This document shows, piece after piece, positions 10,890 to 22,850 of a DNA stretch of 64,000 nt. Position 1 is the stretch's first letter. Every line of letters starts with the position of its first letter. Origin of the DNA: Neocallimastix lanati (nom. inval.) (lineage: Eukaryota; Neocallimastigomycota; Neocallimastigomycetes; Neocallimastigales; Neocallimastigaceae); assembly GCA_016946835.1 (NCBI GenBank), contig JACVTC010000084.1, positions 47,501 through 111,500 of the forward strand, given 5' to 3'. The notes below the pieces were generated by a model, which was not told where the DNA came from, ran no database searches, and worked only from the letters and a program-made list of their open reading frames with translations. The position numbers and the translations under genes were made by a program.

Positions 10890-11835
10890 AATAAAAAACA
10901 AATTCTTGTCTAACTTAACACAAAAAATTAATCCATTCTAAAAAAAAAATTAAATCCATATTTAAGAAAAATTAATTAAATAAAAATAATTAAAATAAAA
11001 TAATAATAAATTAATCATTAATAATTTTAATTAAAAACTAAAATAAATTAATAAATAATATTTTTCTAAAACTACAAATAAACAAAATAATAAACAAATT
11101 TAATAAATTATAAATAACAAATAAACAAACTTATAAACATCTCAAAATTAAAATTAAATAGTTAAATAATTTTTAAGTTACTTTTATTTAAAATAATGAT
11201 TATTTTATTTATTTTATAACTCAACTTTTATAAACAAATTGTAATTAAAATTATATTTTAAAACTCATCTTTATTAATATTTTAATTGTAAATATTGTTT
11301 AATTTAATAATAAATTATTCTTTATTTCTCTTTTATTAATTTTATTATTTTTAATGTAAATAGCTTAAAATCAAAGAAAAATATAAAAACATGTAAATAT
11401 TTCTTATAAATTATTCTTTATTATTAATTATTTAATAAATTATTATAGATATTTTATTAGTTTTAATAATCAAAAAGTATGATTATTAATTATTTAATAA
11501 ATTATTATAAATATTTTATTAGTTATTAATAATCAATTTTATTATTAAAATTTAAAATAAATTAGTATAAATAATAAATATTTCATTTTATTATTTTATT
11601 AGTTTTAACAATTATTTTATTAATTTAAACAAAATTAATTATCAAATAAATAAAGATTAATATTAAAATAAAAATAAATTTTTTTTTATAAAACATTTTT
11701 GTGTTTAATAATAAAACATATTTATTTTTTTTAAATTTCTTCAATCTATTTTATTCAGTATTTATCCTCGTATTCACTTCTACAAAATTTAATTTTTGTA
11801 GATTAAGAATATCAGGTATAAATCAGAATTTCAGA
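10890..11835. repeat. Interspersed repeat, copy 1
   Basis: Loosely but clearly similar to 13490-13515 plus 19369-20210, i.e. the same repeat split by CopB. Shared blocks include CTTGTCTAACTTAAC versus CTTATTTAACTTAAT, the ATTAATCATTAATAATTTTA region, and near the end TTCACTTCTACAAAATTTAA versus TTCACTTTTACAAAATATAA. It is non-coding. What kind of element it comes from is unknown. Confidence 0.5.
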
Positions 11836-11839
11836 AATT

Positions 11840-11912
11840 AGAGAAATGGTCTAGTGGCTAGTTACATTGACCTTGACTAATATTGAATAGTTTCGACTCT
11901 GACTTCAAACCA
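11840..11912 (+). other. tRNA-like module (degenerate A and B boxes)
   Basis: TGGTCTAGTGG at 11847-11857 is a perfect match to the RNA polymerase III A-box consensus. GTTTCGACTCT at 11890-11900 is a two-mismatch B box at normal tRNA spacing. The segment ends in a CCA-like triplet. Acceptor and T stems do not pair, so it is not a functional tRNA. A tRNA pseudogene or a SINE head are both possible. Comparable modules occur in the TRIM-F LTRs (37100, 39379). Confidence 0.4.
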
Positions 11913-12355
11913 TTTACAAAATTTTTATTTTAAATATTTATTAATAATATTTTCTATAACTTTCTTTTTGTAAAAAAATAAAGAATTTCATGGATTTTCT
12001 TGGTTAATTTATTTAGTCAGAAATTATTAGAAAATCCCAATTTTATAAATTCTATTATTACTTTTATCATATGATTCTTTTTTATCAATTAAAATCTTAT
12101 TCTAAGAACTTTTTATACTTTTTCATTCAAGAAACTATTTTTTTGGGAAAATATACAAATATGAGTGATTTCTTCAACAAAATATTTTTCTTCGTTTTTA
12201 ATTTCAAAAATTCAATATATAAGTAATACCTTTATTAAGTTATTACTTTTATTGATTTATAGTTTATTTAATATTTTAATAAAAATTTTTATTAATAAAA
12301 CAAATATTTTATAAAACAAATTTTCTTCAATCTTATATTACTTATATATTTATAA
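11913..12355. other. AT-rich stretch, nothing recognised
   Basis: No open frame or repeat partner was found, apart from a possible short echo of the 11725 region near 12320 (TTTTCTTCAATCTTAT). Confidence 0.4.
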
Positions 12356-13489
12356 TGTCGACCTGTTGGGTCAACAAAGTTTTTTTTGTTTAATATTATT
12401 AATAATTAAATCCCTTTAATAATATTAAGCACAAAAACGTTACAGTCTAATACTTAGTATTTATAGCTAAGTTCTGAAGACCATCGCTTTGAGAGACTTT
12501 CATTGTTCCTATTCTAAGAAGATATTACTCATAACAGCAATTAATTCTTTAAATTCCTTTTGGTTACCATTAGGAGTTAACCGTATATTTTTTTATAGTT
12601 TATTGACCATAAAATTTCCATTATTTGGCATTATTATATATTTCTTACATGATCTATAACATATATTAATTTCAACTCAATTGGAATACTAGGACATTAG
12701 AATTGAACTAAAGAATTTTAAATATATAAAATATAATTTAATTATTTTAAATAGACTCTATATAATTAATTAATAATTTATATAGCTAAAATCTCTAACT
12801 TGAATTTTATATTACTAATTTTTATAAACAAGTATTAATAATTAAATTTTACAGAATTAGTAATTAGTAATAATTTATAATATTTTAAATAACTAAATAA
12901 CTTAATAAATTATAATGTAAACTAATTAAATATTTCTAAAAGATTTTAAAGAATTTTTTATAATTCTAAATATTATCAAAAGAGACCTTTAATTAATTTT
13001 AATATCTTAATTCACTTTATTTTATTTTATTTTATTATTAAATTGTTTTATTAATAATTATATAGTTATTTTATTAAAAGATTCTTATGAATATTATTTT
13101 ATAATTATATTTTATATAATTTATATACATGTAAGAATATATTAATGTATTATTTAATTATATTGTTAATTATAATTCTTTAATTAGTATAAAAAGAAAT
13201 TGTCATTCCATTCTTTAAAAATTTCTGTAAGATTATTAATCTAATTAACCAATAATAATTATATTAATAACAACAATAATAATATTTCTTAATATTAATT
13301 TTAATAAAATTAAATATTAGTATATTAAAAAAAATGATTTTAATAAAATATAAATATTGAATTTCTTAATTATAAAATTTTGTGTGTCATATATTATTTA
13401 ATTTTAATTAATAATTATAATTAATATACAAACATTTTGACCTGATCAACCCAAAACTTTTCTCTACTAAATTTTAACAATTCTTATTT
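12356..13489 (-). repeat. Solo LTR-like repeat, family T (inverted copy)
   Basis: This is an inverted, diverged copy of 37223-38433. Matching blocks in reverse complement include the terminal TGTTAAAATTTAG (13489 side), CCAAAACTTTT, the TTAACC...AGATT...AAAGAAT region (about 13200-13255), and a segment near 12670-12730. Both copies start TGTTAAA and end CGACA-like on the same strand. About 1.13 kb, non-coding. The right edge abuts the repeat that resumes beyond CopB. Confidence 0.5.
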
Positions 13490-13520
13490 AACTTAATCCA
13501 TAAATTAATTCTTTTAAAAC

Positions 13521-13733
13521 TGTCAGAAAGAAACAAATTACAAAGAATATTTATTTAAGGAAATATAAAATATATAAATTGGTGACCAATAGTATTTATG
13601 TACTCAATAATATTATAATAAAATAAAATATAAAAAGAGTAAATTTGTATCTGAAAAAACATGTACATATATATAATAAAAATATAATAAATAACATATA
13701 AAACAATTATATTTCATATTATTGTGTTTAAAA
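13521..13733 (+). repeat. CopB 5' LTR
   Basis: 213 bp, beginning TGTCAGAAAGAAAC and ending GTGTTTAAA. Near identical to 19150-19363, with scattered substitutions and 1-2 nt indels (for example GGAAATATAAAATATA versus GAAAATATAAATTATA). Confidence 0.9.
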
Positions 13734-13748
13734 GATTAAGAGTCTCAA
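13734..13748 (+). promoter_or_regulatory. CopB primer binding site: tRNA-Lys(CUU) half
   Basis: GATTAAGAGTCTCAA directly follows the LTR. Its complement TTGAGACTCTTAATC is the tRNA-Lys(CUU) anticodon arm and loop. Confidence 0.8.
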
Positions 13749-14397
13749 CTCTTTGATTGTGCATTTAAAAAGCTAAGTTTAAATTATAAAATTATATATT
13801 TAATACAATTTTAATATAAATAATAATTTACTAATTTGACCTTCAATTTTAATATCACATAAAATTTCTTATACGTTCAAACTAAATGCAATATAATCAA
13901 AAAACAAATTAAGATTATTATAAAATTCAACATTAAATATCATACTAAATAATTTGTATTATCGAATCAAGTTGAAAACAATATTAATATAAATATAAAT
14001 AGTCAACTGATAATTTTTAATCATGTTGAAAACAATATTAATATAAATAAAATAGTCAACTAATATTTTTAAATCAAGTTGAAAACAATATAAGTATTAC
14101 AATTTATTAGATTAAGTAATTTCAACGAATAAATTTCACTTCCTAAAAATAAAATCCATTATTAATTATTTTTAATTTAGCTAAAATATATCAAATGGTG
14201 CCTTTACTTAATCTAATAAATTGGCAAAATAAATTAATAAATTCACAAAAATAAAACATAAATGTAACCTTGGTCTTATCATTAAAAGTCAAAATTCATA
14301 TAAATTTATAATCTAAAATAAGCAATATCAACAAATTTTATTATTTATTAAAGCGAATTTAATCAAACAAAAATAATAAGAAGAAGACAAACAAATA
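13749..14397 (+). other. CopB 5' leader
   Basis: Non-coding, about 650 bp. It contains repeated blocks of the form TCAAGTTGAAAACAATATTA near 13970, 14022 and 14075 (about 52-bp spacing), each followed by AATATAAATA-like sequence and, in two, by GTCAACT. No ORF. Confidence 0.6.
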
Positions 14398-15290
14398 ATG
14401 ATCCTATCATCACCAATCAACGTATTGATCCAAGATGAAATTTAATTACATTTAATTATTCAGAAAGTTTCAACAGGATCATTGAATTAAATACAGAAAA
14501 TTACAAAGGTTGGTCGAGAAAAATTTTGTATCTACTGTCAATTAATAAATTAACAAAATATAAAGAAATTAAGAAAGAAAAATATTCAAGGAAATTTAGA
14601 TGATTACGTACTAGATTCATTTGATGATTCTTTTGTATATGAAAAAGGAACTACAACTAAAGATATAGAAAATGACAATACTGATAAATGGATTGTAATA
14701 AATAGTCTAGCTGAAAAAGCCTCGAAATTAGTCGAAGGGAACGAAAAAACTGCTTTAAACATATGGAACATATTGAAAGGATCATTTACAAAAAGTGCTG
14801 GAAGAAGAAAATTGGAACTTGAAAAGGAAATCAAAGAAATGAAATATAATACTAATGAAGATATTAACATTTTACTCGCAAATTTACAAAACCTTATTAA
14901 TGATCTTGAAGAAGATGATGGCGATATAAGTACTACATCTGAAATCGGAATATTAAACAGATGCCTTCCTTTGGACCTTCGATGGGTAAATGTTTTTCAA
15001 TTCAATGAATGGAATAAATGTGTCAACTATATAAAAAAGGTTTTCCCGGAAATATCATTATCAAATCTGAAAGAAACAAATAATAATACAAGTCAAAATA
15101 ATAATCTTGCATTTAGTGTCGACAAATATCATAAAGTAAATCAAATTGATAAGAATCAAAGCAAAAAACATAAATTTCATAAAAAACAAAGAAAAAAAGA
15201 AAAACGCAACTATTGCAAAAATAGAACACTATTTTTACGAGTGTAAATTAAGAAAAAATTCAAATAAATATAAAAAATTCGACTACACAA
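14398..15290 (+). pseudogene. CopB gag
   Basis: The likely start is ATG 14398, but that frame stops after 15 codons. Homology resumes one frame away at FNYSESFNRIIELN (about 14447), continues through KWIVINSLAEKASKLVEGNEKTALNIWNILKGSFT, and is open in 14773-15246. The CCHC knuckle is broken by a frameshift between YCKN and HYFYEC (about 15209-15248). The order and spacing match CopA gag. At least three breaks separate it from a working protein. Confidence 0.8.
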
Positions 15291-15830
15291 AAAACAATTA
15301 AAAATCAATAATAACAATAAAAACAAAAATTACTTAAATCTCACTGAAAAATCGGAAAACTATAATACAACATATGCAGACATTTTTTCAAACGATTATA
15401 ACACAAATTTTCAGAATGAAATTCACTATATTAATATTGAAAATGACACTAATAACATAAAGACGAAAAATGTTACATGCTGGATTCTGGATTCCGGAGT
15501 ATTAACCAATATAACGAATGATATTGATATATTATATAATATAAGAAAATGTAATGAAAAAATCCATTTAACAAATGGGGAATCAATTATAGCAAAATAT
15601 ATTGGTTCTTTCAAAGGTTTTATCAACAATATCGAAATCATTATTAACAATGTATATTACTCAATAGAATAAATAAAAATTTAATATCAGTCTGTAACCT
15701 GATTCAACAAAATTATAAAATTATTTTCAATAATTTACATAACAAACCATCAGCAATAATAAACAATCAAAATGGTAAAAGAATAGCTCATATCAGTAGT
15801 AATAATTCAAATACTTTTAAGTTATGGATC
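15291..15830 (+). pseudogene. CopB protease region
   Basis: The plus strand at about 15478-15515 reads CWILDSGVLTNITNDI, equivalent to the copia protease active site. The residues after DSG differ from the DSGAS/DSGASV of relatives. The domain continues to NNVYYS (about 15646-15662), then is frameshifted. NLISVCNLIQQNYKIIFNN-like sequence is readable from 15678 in the next frame, merging with the integrase zinc-binding region. Confidence 0.7.
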
Positions 15831-17020
15831 TTAAAACAAAAAATAAATCTCGATTCCAAATCAATAATAATAATAATTATAAATTACATCTTTCATCATT
15901 AAATTCAAATGAAAAATATGAAATCTGGCACTACAGATTTGCTCATTTCAACATTGATCTCGTTAAAAATAAATTATTAATGAAACTATCAATACAACCT
16001 CAATGTTCAATCTGTGCAAATTCCAAATTGAAAAATAAACTATACAATAAATCAGAACACAAATCCTCAGGTTTATTTGAACTTCTTCATATGGATCTAG
16101 TAGGACCTCTACCGGAGTCAATCTATGGTAGTCATTACTTCTTTACCATACTAGATGATTATTCAAGATATGGATGGGTCCTCTTCCTAAAAAACACAAG
16201 AGATACATTTCAACTATTTTATAAATGGTTCATTAAAATTAAAATTAAAAATCAATTCAACATTAGAATTAAATCAATAAGAATAGACAATGGTACAGAA
16301 TTTATAAACAACAATTTCAATCAATTTTTATCCGCTTATGGTATTATACACCAAAAAACTGTATCTTATAAACCCCAATCAAACGGACGTGCCGAAAGAT
16401 TTAATGGCACCCTTATTACGGCTACTAAAGCAATGATGAATGACACTAAACTCAGCAATAAATTTAGGGAAGATGGTGTAAACACCGCGAATTACACCCA
16501 CAACATTATACCCCACAAAGGAAATAAAAAAAGAGTTCCATATGAAATCTTAATCAAATCTAAAGTTAATTATAATAATCTACATGTATTTGGCTGCAGA
16601 GTATTTTTTTACATTCCAAAACCCTTTAGGAATAAATTTGACAGCAATTTTTTACCTGGAATATTTCTCGGATATTCTGAATATCCCCCAGCGTATAAAA
16701 TTTTAGATACTTTCAACAATAAAATTGTACTTTCAAGAACTGTCATATTTTTTGAATATATTCCTGGAGATCACTTTTCAAATAATTGCCCATCTACCAT
16801 TACAAATTTTACAAATTTTACAAATTTTACAAATTTTACAAATTTTACACCCTATCATCAAATCAGGGGGAATAACTCTTACTTCATTAACAATGATTAT
16901 GACGAAACTTCAAGTAATGAATTTACATTACCAAACAGTAACTCCCATTCATATAACCCAAATCAAATTTATAATCAACACAATGAAAATATCTATAAAT
17001 TAAGTATAACACTAATATAA
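15824..17020 (+). pseudogene. CopB integrase
   Basis: A 398-residue open frame holds the best integrase of this family. The zinc-binding His-His-Cys-Cys region is WHYRFAHFN...CSICANSK (residues about 30-70). The first Asp is in LLHMDLVGPLP, then FTILDDYSRYGWV, the second Asp in IRIDNGTEF, and the Glu in SNGRAERFNGTL. FWEDG is changed to FREDG. The tail contains five repeats of Thr-Asn-Phe (16802-16846). Catalytic residues appear intact, although no intact upstream gag-pro frame delivers it. Confidence 0.85.
16802..16846 (+). repeat. Coding 9-bp microsatellite (ACAAATTTT)x5
   Basis: Five perfect 9-bp units encode a Thr-Asn-Phe repeat just after the integrase catalytic domain. Other copia copies here lack it. 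Confidence 0.9.
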
Positions 17021-17570
17021 GCACTACTGCCAAAAGAAAATATAACAGAAACAAAAATATAGACAAAAATACTAATGAAAAAAATCAAGATATCACTAAT
17101 AATAATAATAATAATTGTAATAATAACAATAATGATGATAATAATGACAATAACAATAATTATAATAATTGCAATAATGACAATAATAATAATAATAATT
17201 GTAATAATAATAATAATAATAGTAATTGTAATAATAATGATAATAATAATTGTAATAATAATGATGATAATAATGATAATAATAATGATAGCAATAATAA
17301 CAGTAATTACAATAAAGATAATAATAACAATTATAAAGATAGAAATACTAATAATAATACTAACCTTAATAACGACAATAATAACAACAGCAGTTAATAT
17401 ATAAATATCAATAATAACAACTTGTTAAATGCAAACAATAATAAAGAAAATATTATCAACAATACTATAATGAGTAAAACTAAATATAAAATAAATAAAA
17501 AACGATACCCAAAAAGAAAAATTGACAATACTAATATAAAGTCAAATCAATTAAAAAAACAAAAATTAAA
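17021..17570 (+). pseudogene. CopB Asn-rich linker
   Basis: From about 17075 to 17400 the sequence is a long AAT/AAC run with GAT, TGT and AGT interruptions. In the frame linking integrase to RT it reads as Asn with Asp, Cys and Ser. A TAA near 17397 and the stop at 17018 break it. The 17422-17736 frame contains KRKIDN and then enters RT. The Ile-rich frame 17075-17404 is the wrong phase. Confidence 0.7.
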
Positions 17571-19130
17571 CATTAAATTTGTCGAGCCTATTACGTACAA
17601 AGATATTTTCAATTGTGACCATAAAATAGAATGGTTAACGGCTGTCAATGAAGAACTAAATAATATGAAAAAATTAAATGTATATAAAACAGTTAAAGAA
17701 TTTCCATATATAACTAATATCATATCATCGAAATAGATATTCAAATATAAGAAAGATTCTAAAGGAAGAATTACAAAAAGAAAAGCACGTCTGGAAGCTC
17801 GTGGTTTCTCCCAAAAACACGGTATTGACTTTAAAGAAACTTTCTCACCAACCTTGAAACATGATTCCCTTAGAATATTCAATGCTTTTGCTACACAAAA
17901 AAATTTTAAATTAAAACAAATCGACATCAATGCTGCTTATCTAAATGCAAACCTCACTGAAGAAATTTATATGAAACTACCTGAGGGACATCCAGATTAT
18001 AATAATAAATTTTGGAAACTAAACAAAGCAATATATGGACTCAAGCAGAGCGGCAGAGAATGGAATAAAGAAATAAATAATTTCCTTATAAATTTAGGAT
18101 TTAAACAACTACTAAGCGAACCTTGTCTCTATATAAGAAGAAACAATCAAAACAGTATTAATTGTATCCTTGGAGTGTATGTTGATGACATACTAATATC
18201 AGACAAAAGTAAAGAAATAAATAATAAAAAAAATAGAATAAAAAATAAATTTTAAGTAAAAGAAATTGGAAATGTTGATTTTGTGATAGGTATAAAATTT
18301 ATAAAATATGAAAATGGATATATATATATTAAATCAAAGTAGATATATAATTGATTTATTAGATAAGTATAATATTTCAGAATTAGCTCCTTTGAAGAAT
18401 ATGAAACCATTAGAAAATGAGAAGTTAAGAAAACAAAAAATTGATGAAACTTTATATAGTGGAGCCATTGGAAGTCTCTTATATTTAGCAATATGCACCA
18501 GACCTGACATCATTATCGCTGTTAGTAAGGCTGCCAGAAAATCAAAGGAAACAACCATGGAAGATTGGGAGAATGTCAGAAGAATATTCAGATACCTAAA
18601 AAACACCATGAATTTTGGTTTAAAATTTTCAGGAAAGACATCCATAGAAGCATTCGTCGACGCAGACTATGCTGGAGACGAAGAAAGTAGAAGATCATCT
18701 ACCAGATTCATTGTATGTATGGGAGAAACGCCTACAAGCTGGTGCTCTAAACTCCAGCATTGAGTGTCAACATCAACCGCTGAAACGGATATTACAGCCT
18801 CAGCGAATGCTGTAAGCATTGTGTATGGTACCTAAACATATTAAAAGAATTATACTATATCATCACATATATAAATGTAAACGTTGATAATAAAGCAACC
18901 ATTTACAATAGAAGAATCAATCAATCATTCCAAAAACTAAACATATAGATATCAGATTTCATTATGTAAGAGAATTAATAAAAGAAAATTAAATTAAACT
19001 TTACTACATTAAATCTAATAGTAATTTGGCAGACGGATTTACGAAATTCCTAAATAATACGCTCATGAACAAATTTAGAAATGCGATACTTCATAATATC
19101 GACAATTTAAAAACCACAAATTAAACTTTA
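17571..19130 (+). pseudogene. CopB reverse transcriptase-RNase H
   Basis: RT begins in NIKFVEPITYKDIFNCDHKIEWL-like sequence (about 17570-17640). A TAG replaces the expected Trp codon in SSK-IF (17734). The frame reopens through RLEARGFSQKHGIDF, DINAAYLNA, KAIYGLKQSGREW and the catalytic YVDDILIS (18180-18205) to a stop at 18253. The 18308-18763 frame continues with TRPDI, then DADYAGDEES of RNase H, and stops where CSKLQHC is expected. Blocks NVDNKATIYN and IKSNSNLADGFTKFL (to about 19060) complete RNase H in mixed frames. Dead, but all domains are present. Confidence 0.85.
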
Positions 19131-19138
19131 AGTTAAAT

Positions 19139-19149
19139 TTGAAGGAGAA
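19139..19149 (+). promoter_or_regulatory. CopB polypurine tract
   Basis: TTGAAGGAGAA directly precedes the 3' LTR start TGTCAG. Confidence 0.75.
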
Positions 19150-19363
19150 TGTCAGAAAGAAACAAATTAAAAAGAATATTTATTTAAGAAAATATAAATT
19201 ATATAAATTGGTGACCAATAGCATTTATGTACTCAATAATATTATAATAAAATAAAATATAAAAAGAGTAAATTTGTATCTGAAAAACATGTAAATATAT
19301 ATATAATAAAAATATAATTAATAACATTATAAAACAATTATATTTCATATTATTGTGTTTAAA
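19150..19363 (+). repeat. CopB 3' LTR
   Basis: 214-bp partner of 13521-13733, followed by the AAAAC target duplication. Confidence 0.9.
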
Positions 19364-19368
19364 AAAAC

Positions 19369-20210
19369 CGAAATCTATCCTAAAAATTTAATCAAATAGA
19401 AGTAAATTATAATAAATAATAATAACCTAATTAATCATTAAATATTTTAATTAAAAACCAAACTAAATTAATAATTAATATTATTTTTATTTAATAAAAT
19501 TTAAACATATTAAATAATACACTCTTAAATAATTAATACGCAATTTATATAAACTCTTATAAAAAATTTTTATAAACAAACACAAATTTAAAATCTTATA
19601 ATTAAATAATTTTAAAATTATTTTTAATTTTTTATAATAATTAATATTATTTATTTTATAACTTAACTTCAATCTTAAATTATTTTTAAAATAATTTTTA
19701 TAAACAAATTATAATTAAAACTCATTTTTTTAATACTTTATTTGTAAATATTTATAATAATTGATTCTATTATTTATTTTATTGAAAAGTAAATAATTTA
19801 AAGTCTATTAAAAATATAAACATGTAAATATTTTTTAAAATATTATTCTTCGTTATTAAAATTTTCAATTTTTATAAATATTTTATTTTATTTTATTAGT
19901 TTATTAGTTTTAATAATCCAAATTTTCATTATTAAAATATTAAATAAATTATTATAAATAATAAATATTTATTTTATTAGTTTATTAGTTTTAATAGTCA
20001 ATTTTCTTTATTAATTTATATAAATAGTAATAATTAAATTAATTTTAAATTAAATCAAGGTTTCTTATAAAACAATTTTAGTGTTTCTAATAAAACAATT
20101 TTTATTTAAATTTTCTTTTTAACTTTTATTTTATTACGTATTTATGCTTTTATTCACTTTTACAAAATATAATTTTGTAATTAAGAATATTAGTAATAAA
20201 TCGATGGTGA
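19369..20210. repeat. Interspersed repeat, copy 2 (right part)
   Basis: Similar to 10930-11835; the left part of this copy lies at 13490-13515, on the other side of CopB. It holds only tiny AT-biased frames. The similarity ends near 20205, after TAATTAAGAATATTAGTAATAAATC. Confidence 0.5.
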
Positions 20211-20860
20211 ACAATCCAGGTGGATTAACTACCATATATATATACTTATGGAAGCTTACTAACTACCTTTCTATATTCTTTTGTTGAAATCACCCAATCT
20301 ACTGTGCGTTAAGCCTATTATCAGAAGTCTATACTCCGTTCTCCAAAATAATGGCAAGTTCGCAGATTTACTAATTAATTTAAAAATAAAATAACTAAAA
20401 TTATAACTATAATTTTTCAAAGAAACTTCTAATTTATTAAAATATAGAAATAATATTATAACTAAATTATATAAAAAAATTTATGATACAATTTAATCAA
20501 TAAACAATTTATGTCATATGAATATAATAAACAGCAAAAATATACAAAATTTTATACATATTATTATAATATATTATATGATCCAAAGATGATAAAATAA
20601 GCAATATTTAAAAAATATATTCCAAACAGATTAGTCGAAATATAGTTAGATTAGATATACAGTCATATGCCCAATAGACAAATAACGTGACTATATAATT
20701 ATATAAAATAAATAATAATCATTTAAAATCTAAGAATTTTAACAAAATATTATTATTAAAACCATAAATATAAAATATGAGAATATATTATAAAATTATC
20801 ATACCATACATTATAATAAATTGATAATATGTTATAAATATATAAACTAAAAATTATTAA
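20211..20860. other. No gene recognised
   Basis: 20215-20380 is less AT-rich than its surroundings (for example CTACTGTGCGTTAAGCC) but shows no repeat partner or frame. 20380-20860 is AT-rich and may hold an unreadable upstream part of the following copia relic. Confidence 0.4.
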
Positions 20861-21790
20861 TTACAATAATACATGATGATTCAATAAAAGAAAATATAAA
20901 AAATAATATTATGGAAATAAATAAATTAAATAATGAAAGTAAATCATTATAGCATAGAAGAATGGGCCATTATTATTTGGAAAATTTAAATGAATATTTA
21001 GATATTTATAATATTAAGAATCAGAATGTAGTTACTGTAAAATTGAAAAATTAAAACGATCCTCACATAACAAAGAGATTCCAAAAGCAATAGAAATACT
21101 AAAAGTAATACATTCTGACATTATTGGACAAATTAATGATTTAATTACTTGAAGAATATTTATACTAACAGTAATTGACGAAAAATAACATAAAAGTTGG
21201 ATTTTTCAGATGAAAAGTAAATCAGAAATAATTGATTTACTTTTTGAATTATTAAAACTATTTAAATTATATTTACAATGATAAAAAAGTAAAAAATTTT
21301 GTCTGATAATACTATTGAATATAGAAATAAAAAGCTTACCAGATTCTGTAAAGATAAGGGAATAAATAAAATTTATTCACATCCTTACAATCCAGAAAAT
21401 AATGATTTAGTAGAAAGGTTTAATCAAACCATTATGTCTTGTACTAAAACTTTGCTGTATTGGAGCAAATTATTTGAAAATAATTGGAATTTTACTATCC
21501 AATATGCAAATTACTTATATAATAAAACTCCGCATCTTATCTCTGAGAAAAGTATCCCATATGAAATTTTCTTTAATGAGAAAGTTAAAATTGATCATAT
21601 TAGGGCTTTTGGATGTATCGCTTATTATAAAAATCTTTGATCAAAATAAATCTCAAGTTTTCACCAAATTCAAAAAAGGAATTTTCTAGTGAAGATATTA
21701 ACTCTAATATTATTATATATTATGAAGATTATAGAACCCATAACGTTAAAGAAATTATGCATCAGGAAAATGAGCTGGGTTAACTCTCTC
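20861..21790 (+). pseudogene. Copia integrase relic (CopE family)
   Basis: From about 20945 the sequence reads LWHRRMGHYYLENLNEYLDI, then CKIEKLKR, then IHSDIIGQ, matching the CopE integrase zinc-binding region and first catalytic Asp. The 21299-21640 frame gives SDNTIEYRNKK (second Asp), SHPYNPENNDLVERFNQT (catalytic Glu present) and IRAFGCIAYYK. Stops and frame changes lie between the blocks. Gag and protease parts are not recognisable upstream. Confidence 0.85.
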
Positions 21791-22850
21791 TCTCTAATTC
21801 AGTAGGTGAAGAAAATGGATATCCATTTTTTTTAAATTTTGATTTTAATTTTAGCAAAATAAGATAAAAATTAGTACTATTCTAATTTTCTTGGCCAAAA
21901 GGACCAACAATTTGAACTCATTTAGTAGAATATGAAAATTAAAATAATTCTGAAAAAGAAAATTCTGGTGATAATAATACTCATTTTAATACTATGAATA
22001 CTAAAAATATAATAAAAATACACTAAATGAAAGCCAAAATAATGAAACACAAAATAAAATAAAATGACAAATAATAGTAATACTGAAACAACCAAGGAAA
22101 AGAAAAAAGAAGACCATAATATTTTTTCTGATGATGAATTTTTTGACGCAGTGGATGAAAGATTTTTTGTTAATAAAAATTTTCAAAATTTTGACGAAAA
22201 ATCTGATAATGTAAATAATGAAGAAAATAATAATAATTTAAGTACCGAAAAAAAAATTCTACTGAAAACTCTAATTAATAAAAAATTTTCTGATGATAAT
22301 AATATTTCCATAAATAGAAATAATATTAATAATTAAAAATAAAAATTTAAATAATAATAAAAAAACCAAGATTAATCAAATAATAAGGAATATACAGATA
22401 ATATTACACAAAATGAAAATTCCCATATTAAATAAATCAGAAGTAAATCCAAAATTCAATATCAATAACAACCAGTTAAATAATAATATATTACAAAATA
22501 AAAGTTTGAAAACACATACTAATGGATAAAATTAAACTTTAAAAGTGGAAGAAGGCAATTTATTGAAAATATTAATAATTTTAATTTAAATAAAAATTTA
22601 AATTATTAATTATATATATAATAAAATCTCAAATAACAAAAAGAATAAAAATAAATTATATAATAGTAATTCTGAAATACTTCTAATATTGATAATTATC
22701 AAAGTAATATTGCTTTTAATAAAAACAAATAAATTATTAATAATGACAATAATTATTTAAAAAGAAATTTTTCTAAAGTTGATAATGAAAAGAACAATTT
22801 ACCACCTATTAAATATAAAAATATATAAAATAATAGATATATTGATACCA
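21791..22850 (+). pseudogene. Asn/Asp-rich linker of the copia relic
   Basis: Between integrase and RT the relic contains Asn-, Lys- and Asp-rich coding-like sequence. The longest open piece is 22064-22336 (90 aa: acidic, then Asn-rich). Stops every 30-100 bp elsewhere. No fold is recognisable. Confidence 0.6.

Larger units (their letters stand above)
13516..19368 (+). mobile_element. CopB: complete but broken Ty1/copia element
   Basis: LTRs lie at 13521-13733 and 19150-19363, flanked by the direct duplication AAAAC (13516-13520 and 19364-19368). Internal order is tRNA-Lys(CUU) primer site, long leader, gag, protease, integrase, Asn-rich linker, RT, RNase H, PPT. It is the same family as CopA and the 1520-3190 fragment. 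Each domain is recognisable, but nonsense changes and frameshifts are spread along the element. The insertion splits an older repeat: sequence before 13515 continues at 19369 relative to 10890-11835. Confidence 0.9.

Noticed and set aside
17075-17404. 109-residue Ile-rich frame
   Set aside because: Out-of-phase reading of the AAT/AAC array in the CopB linker; the homologous frame gives Asn.
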